DNA of 64,000 nucleotides from Heterohyrax brucei. Taxonomy: Eukaryota > Chordata > Mammalia > Hyracoidea > Procaviidae. The stretch covers positions 60,766,201 to 60,830,200 of the forward strand of contig CM053140.1 in NCBI GenBank assembly GCA_028571685.1, given 5' to 3'. Under the pieces are notes generated by a model. That model ran no database searches. It was not told the DNA's origin and saw only the letters and a list, made by a program, of their open reading frames with translations. A program made the translations under genes and the position numbers. This document shows positions 54,220-63,575 of this stretch, piece after piece (position 1 is the first letter of the stretch; every line of letters starts with the position of its first letter).

Positions 54220-55370
54220 GCCCGGATGAGGAGACCCCACAAAGTAGAGGGAATTTTCTAGGGACTTGTACCATGCCATCCCATGATCCTTGCTGTGTTC
54301 GGGTCCACTATTAAGGCTGTGTGTCCATCCAGCCTCATCAAGGGTTTTGCTCTGTCCTAGAGATTGGTCTTTCCTGATGACGTGTCCAGAGTAAGTAACT
54401 TTCACCATCCTCACTTCTTTAGGAGCATTCTGGTTGTCTTTTTTCCAGTATCAATTTGTTTGTTCTTCGGCCAGCGCACCGAACGAGGGCTGACAATTAA
54501 GTCCGAGAACTTAATTGTTCTAAGTGCTACATAACTTATTGATCAATATCACTACAGTCATCTTCGTAGTACTCGCCTTGGGAAGCTATGCCCCAAAGCC
54601 AGAGCCTAGTCTGCCCTTCAAAGCAATCTTGGAACTGTTTCTGGACTGACCATTGCATACGATGGCACGGTGCAAGTTCGCGAACTTCATTGTATAGCTA
54701 CCCACGGGGGAGTTTTTAGCCAGTAAACAAATAACTGTATTGGAACATCCTTCTTCTCACCTGATCTGGCCCCCAGTGACGTTTTTCTTTACCCAAAGAT
54801 AAAGAAAATATTGAAAGGAAGACATTTGGACGACATTCAGGACATCAGGGGTAATATGATGATAGCTCTGATGGCTGTCCCAGGAAAAGAGTTCCAAGAT
54901 TGCTTTGAAGGGTGAACTAGGCACTGGCATCAGTGCCAAGCTTGCCAGGGGAAGTGCTTCCAAGATGCCCAGGGTAATATTCAGCAATGAGCTATGTAGT
55001 ACTTTTTCTAGGATGAGTTTGTGAACTTAATTGGCAGTCCTCTTACAGTCACTATCCTTCAGCAACATCAAGGTTCAAATGTATCACTTCTTCCTCTGTC
55101 TTCCTTTTTCATTGTAAAAATTTAACCTGCATGTAAGATGATCGACAAGACCATGGCTCAGGGAGGTGCACCTTAGTCATAAACATCTCTACTTTTGCAC
55201 ACTTTAAAGAGTTCTTCTGCAGCAGAGTTGTCCCATGCAGTACATCATTTGATATCTTAACTATTGCTCCCGTGGGTGTCAATGTGAATCCAAATAAAAT
55301 GAAATCATTGGCAACCTGAATTTCTTCTTTATTTATAGTGAAGTTCTTTATAAGTCAGTCCAAAACCCCT
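54220..55370 (-). mobile_element. RTE LINE 3' part, split by a mariner element
   Basis: Left piece (to 54483), antisense: TCCATCCAGCCTCATCAAGG, TCCTGATGACGTGTCCAGAG, GGAGCATTCTGGTTGTC. Right piece (from 55044): CCTCTGTCTTCCTTTTTCAT, GGTGCACCTTAGTCATAAAC, GAATCCAAATAAAATGAAAT. The two pieces follow each other in RTE order once the insert is removed. Confidence 0.82.
54484..55043 (+). mobile_element. palindromic mariner-family derivative
   Basis: The termini CGAGGGCTGACAATTAAGT (left) and, read inverted from the right end, GAGGACTGCCAATTAAGTTC match. A TA (55044-55045) follows the right end. 54760-54960 encodes a mariner transposase C-terminal relic: S-P-D-L-A-P-S-D around 54760-54783, then an F-Q-D-C-F-E segment near 54890. 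The left ~185 bp is an inverted copy of the right ~185 bp, so the arms could fold back. The catalytic N-terminal two thirds is missing, so it is inactive. Confidence 0.82.
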
Positions 55371-55559
55371 AGAACCCCTTGAAAACTAGAGAGGGCACAC
55401 ACATAGCAGGGGTTGTTCAGACTTCATTTAAATCTCTTTTGTCTCTGATAACTTGAATCTGGCATCACGTTGGTTAGGTCCTGAGTGAACCACTGGCTTT
55501 GAATCTGGACAGGCGAGTGATGTGAGGACAACTCCTCAGGGTGCTAAAAGATGAGAAAC

Positions 55560-55870
55560 ACACAGCCCTGTAGACGTCTGGAGATGACGCTGGTGATAAC
55601 AGCAGCAGTGATGGCAACCGTCTCCTGTGGGCCAGGTGCCATGCCAGCCGCATTCTCCACGTCTCCTGTGGGCCAGGTACCATGCCAGCCGCATTCTCCA
55701 CGTCTCCTGTGGGCCAGGTACCATGCCAGCCGCATTCTCCACGTCTCCTGTGGGCCAGGTGCCATGCCAGCCGCATTCTCCACATCACCTGGAGTCCTTA
55801 CCACAGTCTCACAGGCAAGGGCCCTATTTGAGATAGGGGAAATCAAGGCTCAGGGAGAATCTATCACTCG
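55560..55870 (-). mobile_element. MIR expanded by a minisatellite
   Basis: The antisense MIR opening (GTGATAACAGCAGCAGTGATG) leads into the repeated unit. After it comes the MIR middle (GGGGAAATCAAGGCTCAGG). Confidence 0.65.
55621..55784 (+). repeat. 41-bp minisatellite, four units
   Basis: Units start at 55621, 55662, 55703 and 55744, each beginning TCTCCTGTGGGCCAGGT and ending CATTCTCCACG or CATTCTCCACA. Units 2 and 3 are identical; units 1 and 4 share GGTGCC where 2 and 3 have GGTACC. Because 41 is not a multiple of 3, all frames cycle; the open frames on both strands are artefacts. Confidence 0.97.
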
Positions 55871-56554
55871 CCTGTCCCCATTTTGGGGCCCTCTTCACTC
55901 TGGAATCCCCAAATATACTAGCTGACACCACCTCATCAGTGCCATGTAACAGCCACCTGTGCCCTGAGGGTGGCATAGAAAAGGGAAGTGTCCTGATTAG
56001 AGAAACTCTGCAGAGGCCAAGTCAATGAAGATGGAATACTGTGTCCTCCAAAACTAGCCTTGTCAGAGGTGGCCATTAGAGGACAAATGCGGCCTGGCTG
56101 CACGCCTCTTCAGGATGTTCTGAGGAAATTGCTACAAGGACAGCAGAGTGAAGGAAGAATCCATCAGCCTGCGGCAGGGCAGTGCTGCCTGTGATCTCAT
56201 GGTGGGGGAGGGCAAGGAGGACAAGGGCTCTCAGGATCTAGTCCTAAGGGCAGGAACCACTGGATTCAGAAGACACTTGTGAATCATATTCATTCCATGA
56301 GATTGAATTCCATAAAAACCTTAGAGATACTAGAAATAGAGCATCACTCTCTTGTCTGTGAACTTGGAATAGAGCTGTGGGTCCTCCAGGAAGACAAGGG
56401 CTGCCTTAGGTTAAAGCTTCCACTGAAGGCATCAGAGACCCTGGCTTGGTGACATTGTTTAAGAACCCAGATCCATCCATGCCTGAGTAAATCCCTTTTG
56501 TTACTTTAGTCATTTTGAGTTGGCTTCCTATCTTTTGTGCCTGAAACAGTCACA
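55871..56554. other. unique sequence
   Basis: No gene or repeat I can support. Confidence 0.45.
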
Positions 56555-56700
56555 ATTATCTTAAAAATATTATTAGATAATGCCTTACCATTAAAGAGAC
56601 TGAAGACCAGAGAAGTTAGGTAACTGCCCAAGAAGATCCAGATAGAAAGTGAGGGCCAGGGCATGGACACGGGTCTGCCTGCCTGCAGGGACTGTTAGGG
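56555..56700 (-). mobile_element. MIR
   Basis: Antisense: AATATTATTAGATAATGCC, AAAGAGACTGAAGACCAGAG, AAGTTAGGTAACTGCCCAAG. Confidence 0.7.
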
Positions 56701-56939
56701 GGCAACTCAACTTAGACAAAGGTCATTTGGCCCAGGCTGGTCTTGTGTCACAGAGAAAACATGTCCATATAGGACAAGTAGCTCATCCAGTTCACATGAA
56801 AGTTTGGGGCAGAGCAGTTGCCCCACCATGGACAACCCCGTACCCACTCCATCACGGCCACCAATAAAGAAAGGTCCTGCAAAGCCAATACAAAGCCAAC
56901 CAGGGCTATACTTCTCCTTCTGGGCCACAAGCTTAGCAT

Positions 56940-57095
56940 TTTAAAGTTTGAAGATAATGTCCTGGTGCTGAGTAATGGTGCTGGCTGCACAGCTTCGGGG
57001 ATGTACTGGAAGTCATGAGCTATACGCCTTAAAATGGTAAAAACGGTAAATTTTATGTCACGTGAATTTTACCTCAACAAAAAATTATACAATGC
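56940..57095 (+). mobile_element. old L1 3' end
   Basis: AGTAATGGTGCTGGCTGCAC, CTTAAAATGGTAAAAACGG, AAATTTTATGTCACGTGAAT and TTTACCTCAACAAAAAATT follow a common ancient L1 3' UTR pattern. Confidence 0.55.
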
Positions 57096-57394
57096 AATTA
57101 ACTTTACGTAAGTGTTCCAGTGCCCATGCATCCTTCAACGGAGCCTGTGTTCCTGTCTAAATGGGGCACCTTCTAGGACAGCACACCAATCTGGCTGTGG
57201 TGCTGGTACATGCAGTTTAACAAGACTGTTGCTTCCTCTCATCCTGCCTGCCTTTTAGGGGAGACTGGGGCACTGCAAAAACAGCTGGTCCTGTAAACAC
57301 CTGGAGGCTTTCTGGGTATGAAGGACAGAGAAAGGCAGAGTTCTGTCTTGGCCTTTATTCATTTTTTTCATGGTACAAACCACAACATGGGGTT

Positions 57395-57466
57395 ATGTGT
57401 GTGTTAATGTGTGTGTGTGTGTGAGACAGACAGAGAGAGAGAAAGAAAGAAAAAGAGAGAGCGTGC
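57395..57466 (+). repeat. (TG)n-(GA)n compound microsatellite
   Basis: GTGTGTGTGTGTGTGAGAC, then AGAGAGAGAGAAAGAAAG. The antisense frame over it reads as serine-rich low complexity and is not a gene. Confidence 0.9.
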
Positions 57467-57494
57467 ACATTCAAGTGTGTATTCACCTTCTTCA

Positions 57495-57635
57495 CTGAGT
57501 GTCAGCTCAGTGAGGGTAGGGATCCCATCTGTCTTGTACTCAGCTGTGTTTCTACCACACAGCATGGCTCTCAGTCCCAAGAAAGAGTCCAAGGAGTGTT
57601 TGAATAAATAAATGAAAAAACTACCAGGCTCATGG
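57495..57635 (+). mobile_element. LINE2 3' end
   Basis: Sense: CTCAGTGAGGGTAGGGATCC, GTTTCTACCACACAGCATGG, GTGTTTGAATAAATAAATGA. Confidence 0.8.
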
Positions 57636-57956
57636 TAGGTGCACGTTAATATTCTCAGGATCTCCCGGAGGCTACATACACCCCCATAGCCCTTTGTCCA
57701 CCTCTCTTGGCCTCTCTCCCCTCCCCTGGCTCCCACACTCTCAGCTTCTATGCAGGGTGAACACAAGGTGACTACAAGGTAACAGGGACATTTTTCTCTG
57801 AGCCTGCCAGAACTTCCACACCCAGCTGACTGTCCTTTAAAAGCAGAAACAGAAGGCTATACACATGACCCAGGATGCTAGTGTCACCCTGGAGCCTCCT
57901 CGCTCTCCTCTCAACCCATCACCTCTGAGCTTGTTTATGAGTTACATTAGTGATTT
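57636..57956. other. unique sequence
   Basis: No recognised feature; MIR-like CTACCAGGCTCATGGTAGG at 57620-57638. Confidence 0.4.
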
Positions 57957-58572
57957 TATTGGGGTTCTGTGGAGAAACAGAACCAATGAAGTATCTACCT
58001 ATCTACCTACCTCCCCATTCACCCACTCACTCATTCACCCATCCACCCATCCATCCATCCATGTAGGTAGGTGGGTGAGTGGGTGGGAAGGTAGATCAGA
58101 AGATAGGCAGACAGATAGATATAGAGGCAGACTGATTTAGAGAGAGATCACTTCAAGAAATTAGCGCTTATGATTGTGGGAGGTCTTGCAAGCCCAAAAT
58201 CTGTAGGTCAGGTAACAGGCTGCAGGCTTGAGTCTTAAGAACCACGGATCAGGCAACAGGAAGAATGCAGTTACAGAGTAAAGGCAGAGTTCTTCCAAAA
58301 TATCTGTTTATATTCTAAAGGCAGAGCACACTCTAGGGAAACTCCTTTATCGGCAGATTGACTGATTACATTAGGTCACATTATGAAAAGGTGATTATCT
58401 TACATTAGATATGAGGCCATCAGATTACATTATATTACATGATGGAAGGTTATCTGCTCTATCCAAGGCCAACTGATTTAATCACAATTAAACAACTGAA
58501 GCAGTGTTAGGCCAAACTGTTGCGAACCATAGCCTAGCCAAGGTAGACACATCTAACATTAACTATCAAAAT
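57957..58572 (-). mobile_element. LTR-like ancestral repeat (TGTGATGGTTAATTTT-type family)
   Basis: Antisense: GGGGTTCTGTGGAGAAACAG, GATTGTGGGAGGTCTTGC, CCAACTGATTTAATCAC, CCATAGCCTAGCCAAGGTAG. The terminus ACTATCAAAATTAGCC is decayed. The usual TA/GA-rich low-complexity segment of this family has become the tetranucleotide array at 57995-58100. Confidence 0.7.
57995..58100. repeat. quasi-palindromic tetranucleotide array
   Basis: Left arm, CTACCTATCTACCTACCTCC followed by CATTCACCCACTCACTC. Centre, CCATCCATCCATCCATG. Right arm, TAGGTAGGTGGGTGAGTGGG followed by TGGGAAGGTAG. The right arm is largely the reverse complement of the left, so a hairpin of ~30 bp stem is possible. Confidence 0.85.
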
Positions 58573-59084
58573 TAGCCAGCCCAAGTCATTCCTGAATGAC
58601 AACGTGGCCCTCAGAGGGCCCCTTGTCAGCTCAGTCTGTCTCTTGATGTCCCCTGTGACCGAGATTCCACAGTTGGTCTGGAGCAGACCTGGTCATGAAT
58701 CTATCTACTCAGCTACAACCATTGCACAGGTCTGGAGCCATGCATGGAGCTTGCCCATGCAGGATACATCTTCCCCCATGACAGTCCCAAGGAGTTTCCC
58801 TCTTCTCGTCCCAAAGGAAACACCCCCAGGACATTCCCCTGCTTCTCACTAGTCTTGGCTTCTAGTCAGTCTACTCATTCCATGGCCTCCTTTTCCAGTG
58901 TACCTGATGCCAGTGTACCTCTGACCATGTAGGGTCTGAACAATACACATTTAGGCTCCTACTAAGTTTCTGCTGTGTACCTAGCACCTGATCTCGGGTC
59001 ACATACCTCCAGGGGAGCATCTGCTCCTTTATTTCCAGTAGGACCCAAAGTCTTATGGTCATACTATCCTGGAAAAGTCAGACA
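58573..59084. other. unique sequence
   Basis: No recognised gene or repeat. Confidence 0.4.
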
Positions 59085-59320
59085 AGGTCTTGCTGAACAC
59101 ACCAAGCACACTTTTGCCTCAGGGCCTTTGCATTGGCTGTCCTCTCAAAAGCTTTATGTAAACGGCCTGCTCTTTCACCCACTCAGGTTTCTGCTCAAAC
59201 TTTCCTCATTAGAAGAGCCCAGGATGATGAGGGATCTGCCCCCAGAGGTCAGGGAGGATTTCCCTGAGGAAGCAGCACTGAGACAATATGGGAACCTAGA
59301 AGCCACCAGTTAGAATATTG
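59085..59320. mobile_element. LINE2 pieces in opposite orientation
   Basis: 59085-59220 is sense L2 (GCCTCAGGGCCTTTGCATTG, TTTCTGCTCAAACTTTCC). 59230-59320 is antisense L2 (GAGGATTTCCCTGAGGAAG, then CACTGAGACAATATGGG) from the overlapping part of the element. They meet head to head. The 112-codon frame across them is not a gene. Confidence 0.6.
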
Positions 59321-60147
59321 TAGAGGTGATTTTGGTGCTGGACGAGGGTCTGATCAAGATGAGGATTAAGTTTCCTGAAATCCTAAGATCTTGATTTTGA
59401 CTTGGGATTTACAGTTTTAAGATTCTATTAAGTGATGAGTCTAAGATCTGGGAGTCTAAGACTCCAGGATTTCAGGACTGTCAGTTTCTAAGATGCTGCG
59501 ATTCTCACGTTTGAACTTTTCTATTGCAGAAAGGCCAGTCAGACCTGTGTTTGGCTAGGAGTAGATTGCTCTTCTTCCCACCTGCCCCTCCCCACCCCCT
59601 GTCCACCCCCCCACCCCCCAGGGCCACATGAATGGGGCTCTTTGTGGCTTAGAGAACGTAAATGTGCTTTGCATTTGCAGTGTCACATGCTCAGTTTATC
59701 TACATGTTCCAGTTTCCAAAATAAATATTAGGAGATGAACCTTTGGAGATTTTCTGTGTGTACACAAGCTAAATCCTCTAGCCAGTAGGTTAATTCAGGC
59801 AGGGTTTATAAACACAGGGTGCGATTCCTGTATTCACTACAGCTCAGGACTGGTAGTTGAGCTGTAGGAAGCCTAGAAGAGGGGGGAGGCCTGCCTCCTG
59901 CCAAAGGGACTGAGAAGGGCTCTCTGCATGCAGAGGCTTCAGGCTGTGCTGGAGACAAAGCAGGAAGACGTCTCCTCTCATCTCTGTACCATCTATACAG
60001 GAATGGCCATTCTCCACCCAGCAGCTGAGGGTCTCTGCGGGAACCCCTGTGTCTGGGCTCCCATGGGGCTAGTGCTAGAGGAAACCCCACAGAGCGGGTG
60101 GGCAGGGACAGACACTGTGCTGGGTGTTGAGTGGGCTCTGAAACCAG
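59321..60147. other. unique sequence with a C-rich block
   Basis: 59585-59620 is C-rich. 59650-59790 is AT-richer with GTGCTTTGCATTTGCAG (octamer-like) and could be regulatory. No gene; the 151-codon antisense frame 59806-60261 runs into MIR sequence. Confidence 0.4.
59585..59620 (-). other. potential G-quadruplex (minus strand)
   Basis: Minus-strand G runs of 6, 7, 5 and 4 separated by 1-6 bases (C-rich on the + strand: CCACCCCCCCACCCCCC). Confidence 0.6.
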
Positions 60148-60590
60148 ACAGGGGTGAATCTTGACTCTCCTACTCACCAGCTCAGTAGTATGATGAACTT
60201 GAAGAAGCCCCTTAACTGCCTTGGAATTCAATTTCTTCAGCTGACCCGTGATCGTGTGCACTTGCTGGGTAGCTCTGCAGATTCAAGGTGCTTAGCAGGC
60301 ATCAAGTACTAATGCAGGTGGATGGCAGCAGCCTGTCATCCCTAACACCTGCTGGATGCCAGGCACTGCTAGGGGCACTTCACATGGGCTAACTCGTAAA
60401 TCCACCCCGAAGCCAGTAAGGAGGTTACTGTTGTTATCTCTATTTCCCAGATGTTTAAACTGGGCAGAGAGAAGTTAAGTAACTTGCCCAACATCACATA
60501 ACTAGAAAATGACAGAGCCAGGGCTTGTAATCAGGCAGTTAGCTCCAAAATCTATGAATTTATACACTTTTAAGTTTTTCCAACATACCT
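60148..60590. mobile_element. sense MIR followed by antisense MIR
   Basis: 60148-60300, sense: GGTGAATCTTGACTCTCCTA, AACTGCCTTGGAATTCAATT. 60325-60590, antisense: GGATGCCAGGCACTGCTAGG, TCTCTATTTCCCAGATGTTT, AAGTAACTTGCCCAACATC. Confidence 0.8.
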
Positions 60591-60689
60591 CCTCATTCAG
60601 AGACCAACCACTGGAAGCCTTGCAATACTAGCAGCTTAGAATGGTCCTCGCTCTCCCACCATGGGTGATGGTCTGCTTATACCCAGGTG

Positions 60690-60830
60690 ACAAAGAGATG
60701 CTCTTTGTGCCTCTGAGCCTTTGCACATGCTGTGCCCATCTCTGAAATGCCCTTTCCTTCCCTTCATAATCCAAAGAACTCCTACTCACACTTCAAGGCC
60801 GAGGCCAGGCATCACATTGCTGCAGACAGC
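60690..60830 (+). mobile_element. LINE2 fragment
   Basis: Sense: CTCTGAGCCTTTGCACATGC, TCTGAAATGCCCTTTCCTTC, CCTACTCACACTTCAAGGCC. Confidence 0.7.
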
Positions 60831-60979
60831 CCCCCACCCCATCGCTGCACCCAAGCATCCTCTATTTTAAGCAGTCGTGTGCTGGGGTGCAGGATGCCTT
60901 CCTCGGGACCTGCCTGCCCTCTCTGTTCACTCCTGCCTTCCCCATCAACACCGGCCCACGTCCTCAGACTCACATTCTG

Positions 60980-61135
60980 GGAGGGAAGAACAACCCTGTG
61001 ATGTTGACACCATTGTCTCCATTTTAGGAAAGCTCCATTCAGGGTGGCTTTGTCAATTTCCTGAGGCCACAAATCCAGCTAAAAGGCATCAGTCTAGGAA
61101 CACCAGGCCCCGCAATCTGGCATCTGTAACCCAGC
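60980..61135 (-). mobile_element. MIR-like fragment
   Basis: GACACCATTGTCTCCATTTT, AATTTCCTGAGGCCACAAAT and AGCTAAAAGGCATCAG follow a decayed antisense MIR. Confidence 0.5.
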
Positions 61136-62529
61136 TCTAGACTGCAGAGACCTTCCTGTGGAATCAGAGGAGGAGCCACTGGAGGCTGTAAAAGTGCCCA
61201 CTCCCCTCAGGTCAGCTGCACCCTCCTACACTGTCACCCTGGGTACAGGAACACCCCTCCTTCCGGTCACACGTGCTCACCGTGCCCATTCACTCTGCGG
61301 TCCTGTTAAGTAAATACACATTGATTGTGAAGAGCATTACAAGGGAAGAAATACATTTAAGCACCATGTAATTAACTCAGAACAACAAGCAATAAATGTG
61401 GAACCATATTAATACCATTACCTGCAGGCATCACTTAAGTTCTGCTCACTCCTTCTCTCTGAGATGCGCTAGCTGCCGCTTGGATCTTATCAACTAGCAG
61501 ACAGTTAGAAATGGGTGTTAGAAGATGGTAACGCAGTCGATGGTGAGTCTGACCAGGCTGAGGGTCCTGTGGGCTGGGTGAGGCAAGACTTTGAAACAGA
61601 GAACAGTCTGTAAAGGAAGCACCAGCCGCACAGACAGCCCCAGGGGTCAATGCTCCTCCGGTGGCTGTCCTGGGGTCTCTGTCCAGGTTGGGGTTCAGGT
61701 TACCCTTCTCGCTCACTCACACTGTGGCCTGAGCCCCCGCCTTGCTGTCTCCGTCGCACTCGCCACAGAAACAAACCTGGCTCGTAGTCTGTCAGGGCTC
61801 CCGTCTCCCAGAACAGCCTCCAACTGGTGGTCAATGCCCTTCGCTATGTGCAGGGCTCTCTCCGCCCTCCTCTCCCTCCACACTCACCTCCTGTGTCAGC
61901 TGCACTGGCCTGGCCTGAGCGGGACACGCCACAGAGCAAGAGCCCACATGTCTGCAGAGCTGGCAGTCCCTGGGACCTTCCGTCAGCTGCCTGCCTGGGT
62001 CCCGGGGAGGCAATCCCAGCTAGAATCACCACATTAGCCAGTTCAGTGGCTCATGGTCTCAGAGCTCACATGTCGTGGTTCCACCCATTGTGACTGGAGC
62101 ACAGGTGCTGTCTGTCTCCTGGTTATGATGATCACCCCATATTGATGTCCCCACCTGTGACCATGGATATACCGGTGAGTCCATGTGGCATCATAAGTGG
62201 TTCCAAGACTTGGGCTGGACTGGAGAACTGGTGGGGACCTCTTGGGCCTAAGACTTGTCCCTCTCCCTTCTCTATTCTCCCACATCGACACGATAAGGGC
62301 AGGTCTAGGTCCCAGAAGCGGAGACATGAGAATAGCTTATAAAGAGTTCTGAGATGGAAGCCAGAGGCCTAGGGTGTAGTCCCAGTCCACCACGGTCAAC
62401 TCCCTGTGTGGCGTTCTGCAAGGTACCTTCCACTCTCTTGTCCTCAGAATTTCCACATTTGAATGGGACCCTAGTTCCTCACCACTTTTTTTTTTTCCTT
62501 TTCAAAATAGGTGGTTGAGAATTTGACAT
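61136..62529. other. unique sequence; AT-rich block at 61300-61440
   Basis: 61300-61440 contains TAAATACACATTGATTGTGA, CATGTAATTAACTCAG and CATATTAATACCATTACC. It resembles a conserved noncoding block. The frames between 61435 and 62340 on both strands show no domains. T-run at 62487-62496. Confidence 0.4.
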
Positions 62530-62675
62530 AACTTGCTACTGCTGCAATCCAAAAGATCAAAAATTTAAATCCTCAGATGCCCCTTGGAAACTCTATGAAA
62601 CAGTTCTGCTCTGTCCTATAGGGTTGCTGTGAGTCAGTATCAACTCAACAGCAGCAGGTTATTGTTTTTGTTTAA
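62530..62675 (+). mobile_element. AfroSINE
   Basis: Sense copy, 5'-truncated and decayed at box B (AAAATTTAAATCCTCAG): GCTCTGTCCTATAGGGTTGC, TGTGAGTCAGTATCAACTC, tail GTTATTGTTTTTGTTT. Confidence 0.88.
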
Positions 62676-62839
62676 TGGCACAATAAATACTCCAAGTAAT
62701 CTGTAAGAATTTTTATTGTACCACCTACGCTGACCTGTGCACCCCCCACCTCTTTCCAAAGAGATGCAAAGCCCCCTCACCTCCTGCAGCCTTGGTCTCC
62801 CTCCTCTTCTTTGCTCTCTTGAGAAACGGCCTCTAGCCT

Positions 62840-63290
62840 GCAAGACAGCAGCTAGGAAGGCTGCCTGTCAATTTTTATCTAAAACTTTCTTGCTTGCTCC
62901 TTATCTCAGACAGAGTGGACTCAGCAGGCCAGTTCCACTAGCTGAAGAATTTTTATGTAAGTTTTGTCTTTGCCTGTTACAAACATACAGATTAGACTCC
63001 AGGTGTCCAATATACATATGTGTCGTTTAATAAAGAATTTCTTGAGGTTATCTTGTGATGTATACAATTATTTGTGGGCTACGTGCTTAAAAACATGAAG
63101 TAATCCTTGCCAAAATGTCATAAAAACTTTGATGTAAAAATTGTCTCTAGACTCCAGGGATAACAGCCTACTTTGCTGATGAGCCTCTGGTGGAATACCT
63201 CCTGATAACCTTTCTTCCTCTTTCTGACTTGGAGTGTGTTTCACTGGCTTGACTGCTCCAGGGTACAGACCCTAATCAGGCAACACGGAT
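62840..63290 (+). mobile_element. candidate retroviral LTR
   Basis: GTTTAATAAAGAATTTCTTG (AATAAA at 63029-63034) sits before CTCTAGACTCCAGGGATAAC, CTGATAACCTTTCTTCCTC and GTACAGACCCTAATCAGGC, then AACA. An R-U5-like layout ending in CA, but family and start are not resolved. Confidence 0.35.
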
Positions 63291-63380
63291 GAAGAACATT
63301 TAACCAGATAACGTCTTAGGTCTTTAACATCTGTGAGCCTCTGAGGCAGGTGGTAGATAGCAACGATGCTGTTACTACTA

Positions 63381-63463
63381 CTACAATGATGTTGATGTTG
63401 CTGCTGCTGCTGCTGCTGCTGATGCTGCTGCTGCTGCTGCTGATGCTGATGCTGCTGATGCTG
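63381..63463 (+). repeat. (CTG)n repeat with GAT interruptions
   Basis: CTG runs at 63400-63420 and 63424-63441, then alternating GATGCTG units. The other strand reads CAG/CAT and gives glutamine- or alanine-rich frames by chance. It is placed next to an antisense MIR. Confidence 0.95.
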
Positions 63464-63494
63464 AGTACTGATGAAGCTCATGTCCTGCTTGATG

Positions 63495-63575
63495 CTGTAC
63501 TGCATGCTTCACACACACTAATCCAAGATGAGAAAACTGAGGCACAGAGTGGTCAAGTGTCCTGGCAAGGTTAAA
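63495..63575 (-). mobile_element. MIR core fragment
   Basis: CAAGATGAGAAAACTGAGGC, then ACAGAGTGGTCAAGTGTCC: antisense MIR core. Confidence 0.75.

Noticed and set aside
54484-55043. Intact transposase gene
   Set aside because: Only the C-terminal part is recognisable, the frame is broken, and the first catalytic regions are absent.
55474-55925. Repetitive proline- or tryptophan-containing frames on both strands
   Set aside because: They are translations of the 41-bp minisatellite in shifting frames.
57404-57766. 120-codon minus frame with a serine-rich low-complexity stretch
   Set aside because: It crosses a (TG)n-(GA)n microsatellite and an L2 end.
57995-58100. CRISPR-like spaced repeats
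   Set aside because: A simple tetranucleotide array without unique spacers, in a mammalian genome.
59806-60261. 151-codon minus frame
   Set aside because: It ends within MIR sequence, shows no domain, and has no splice or promoter context.
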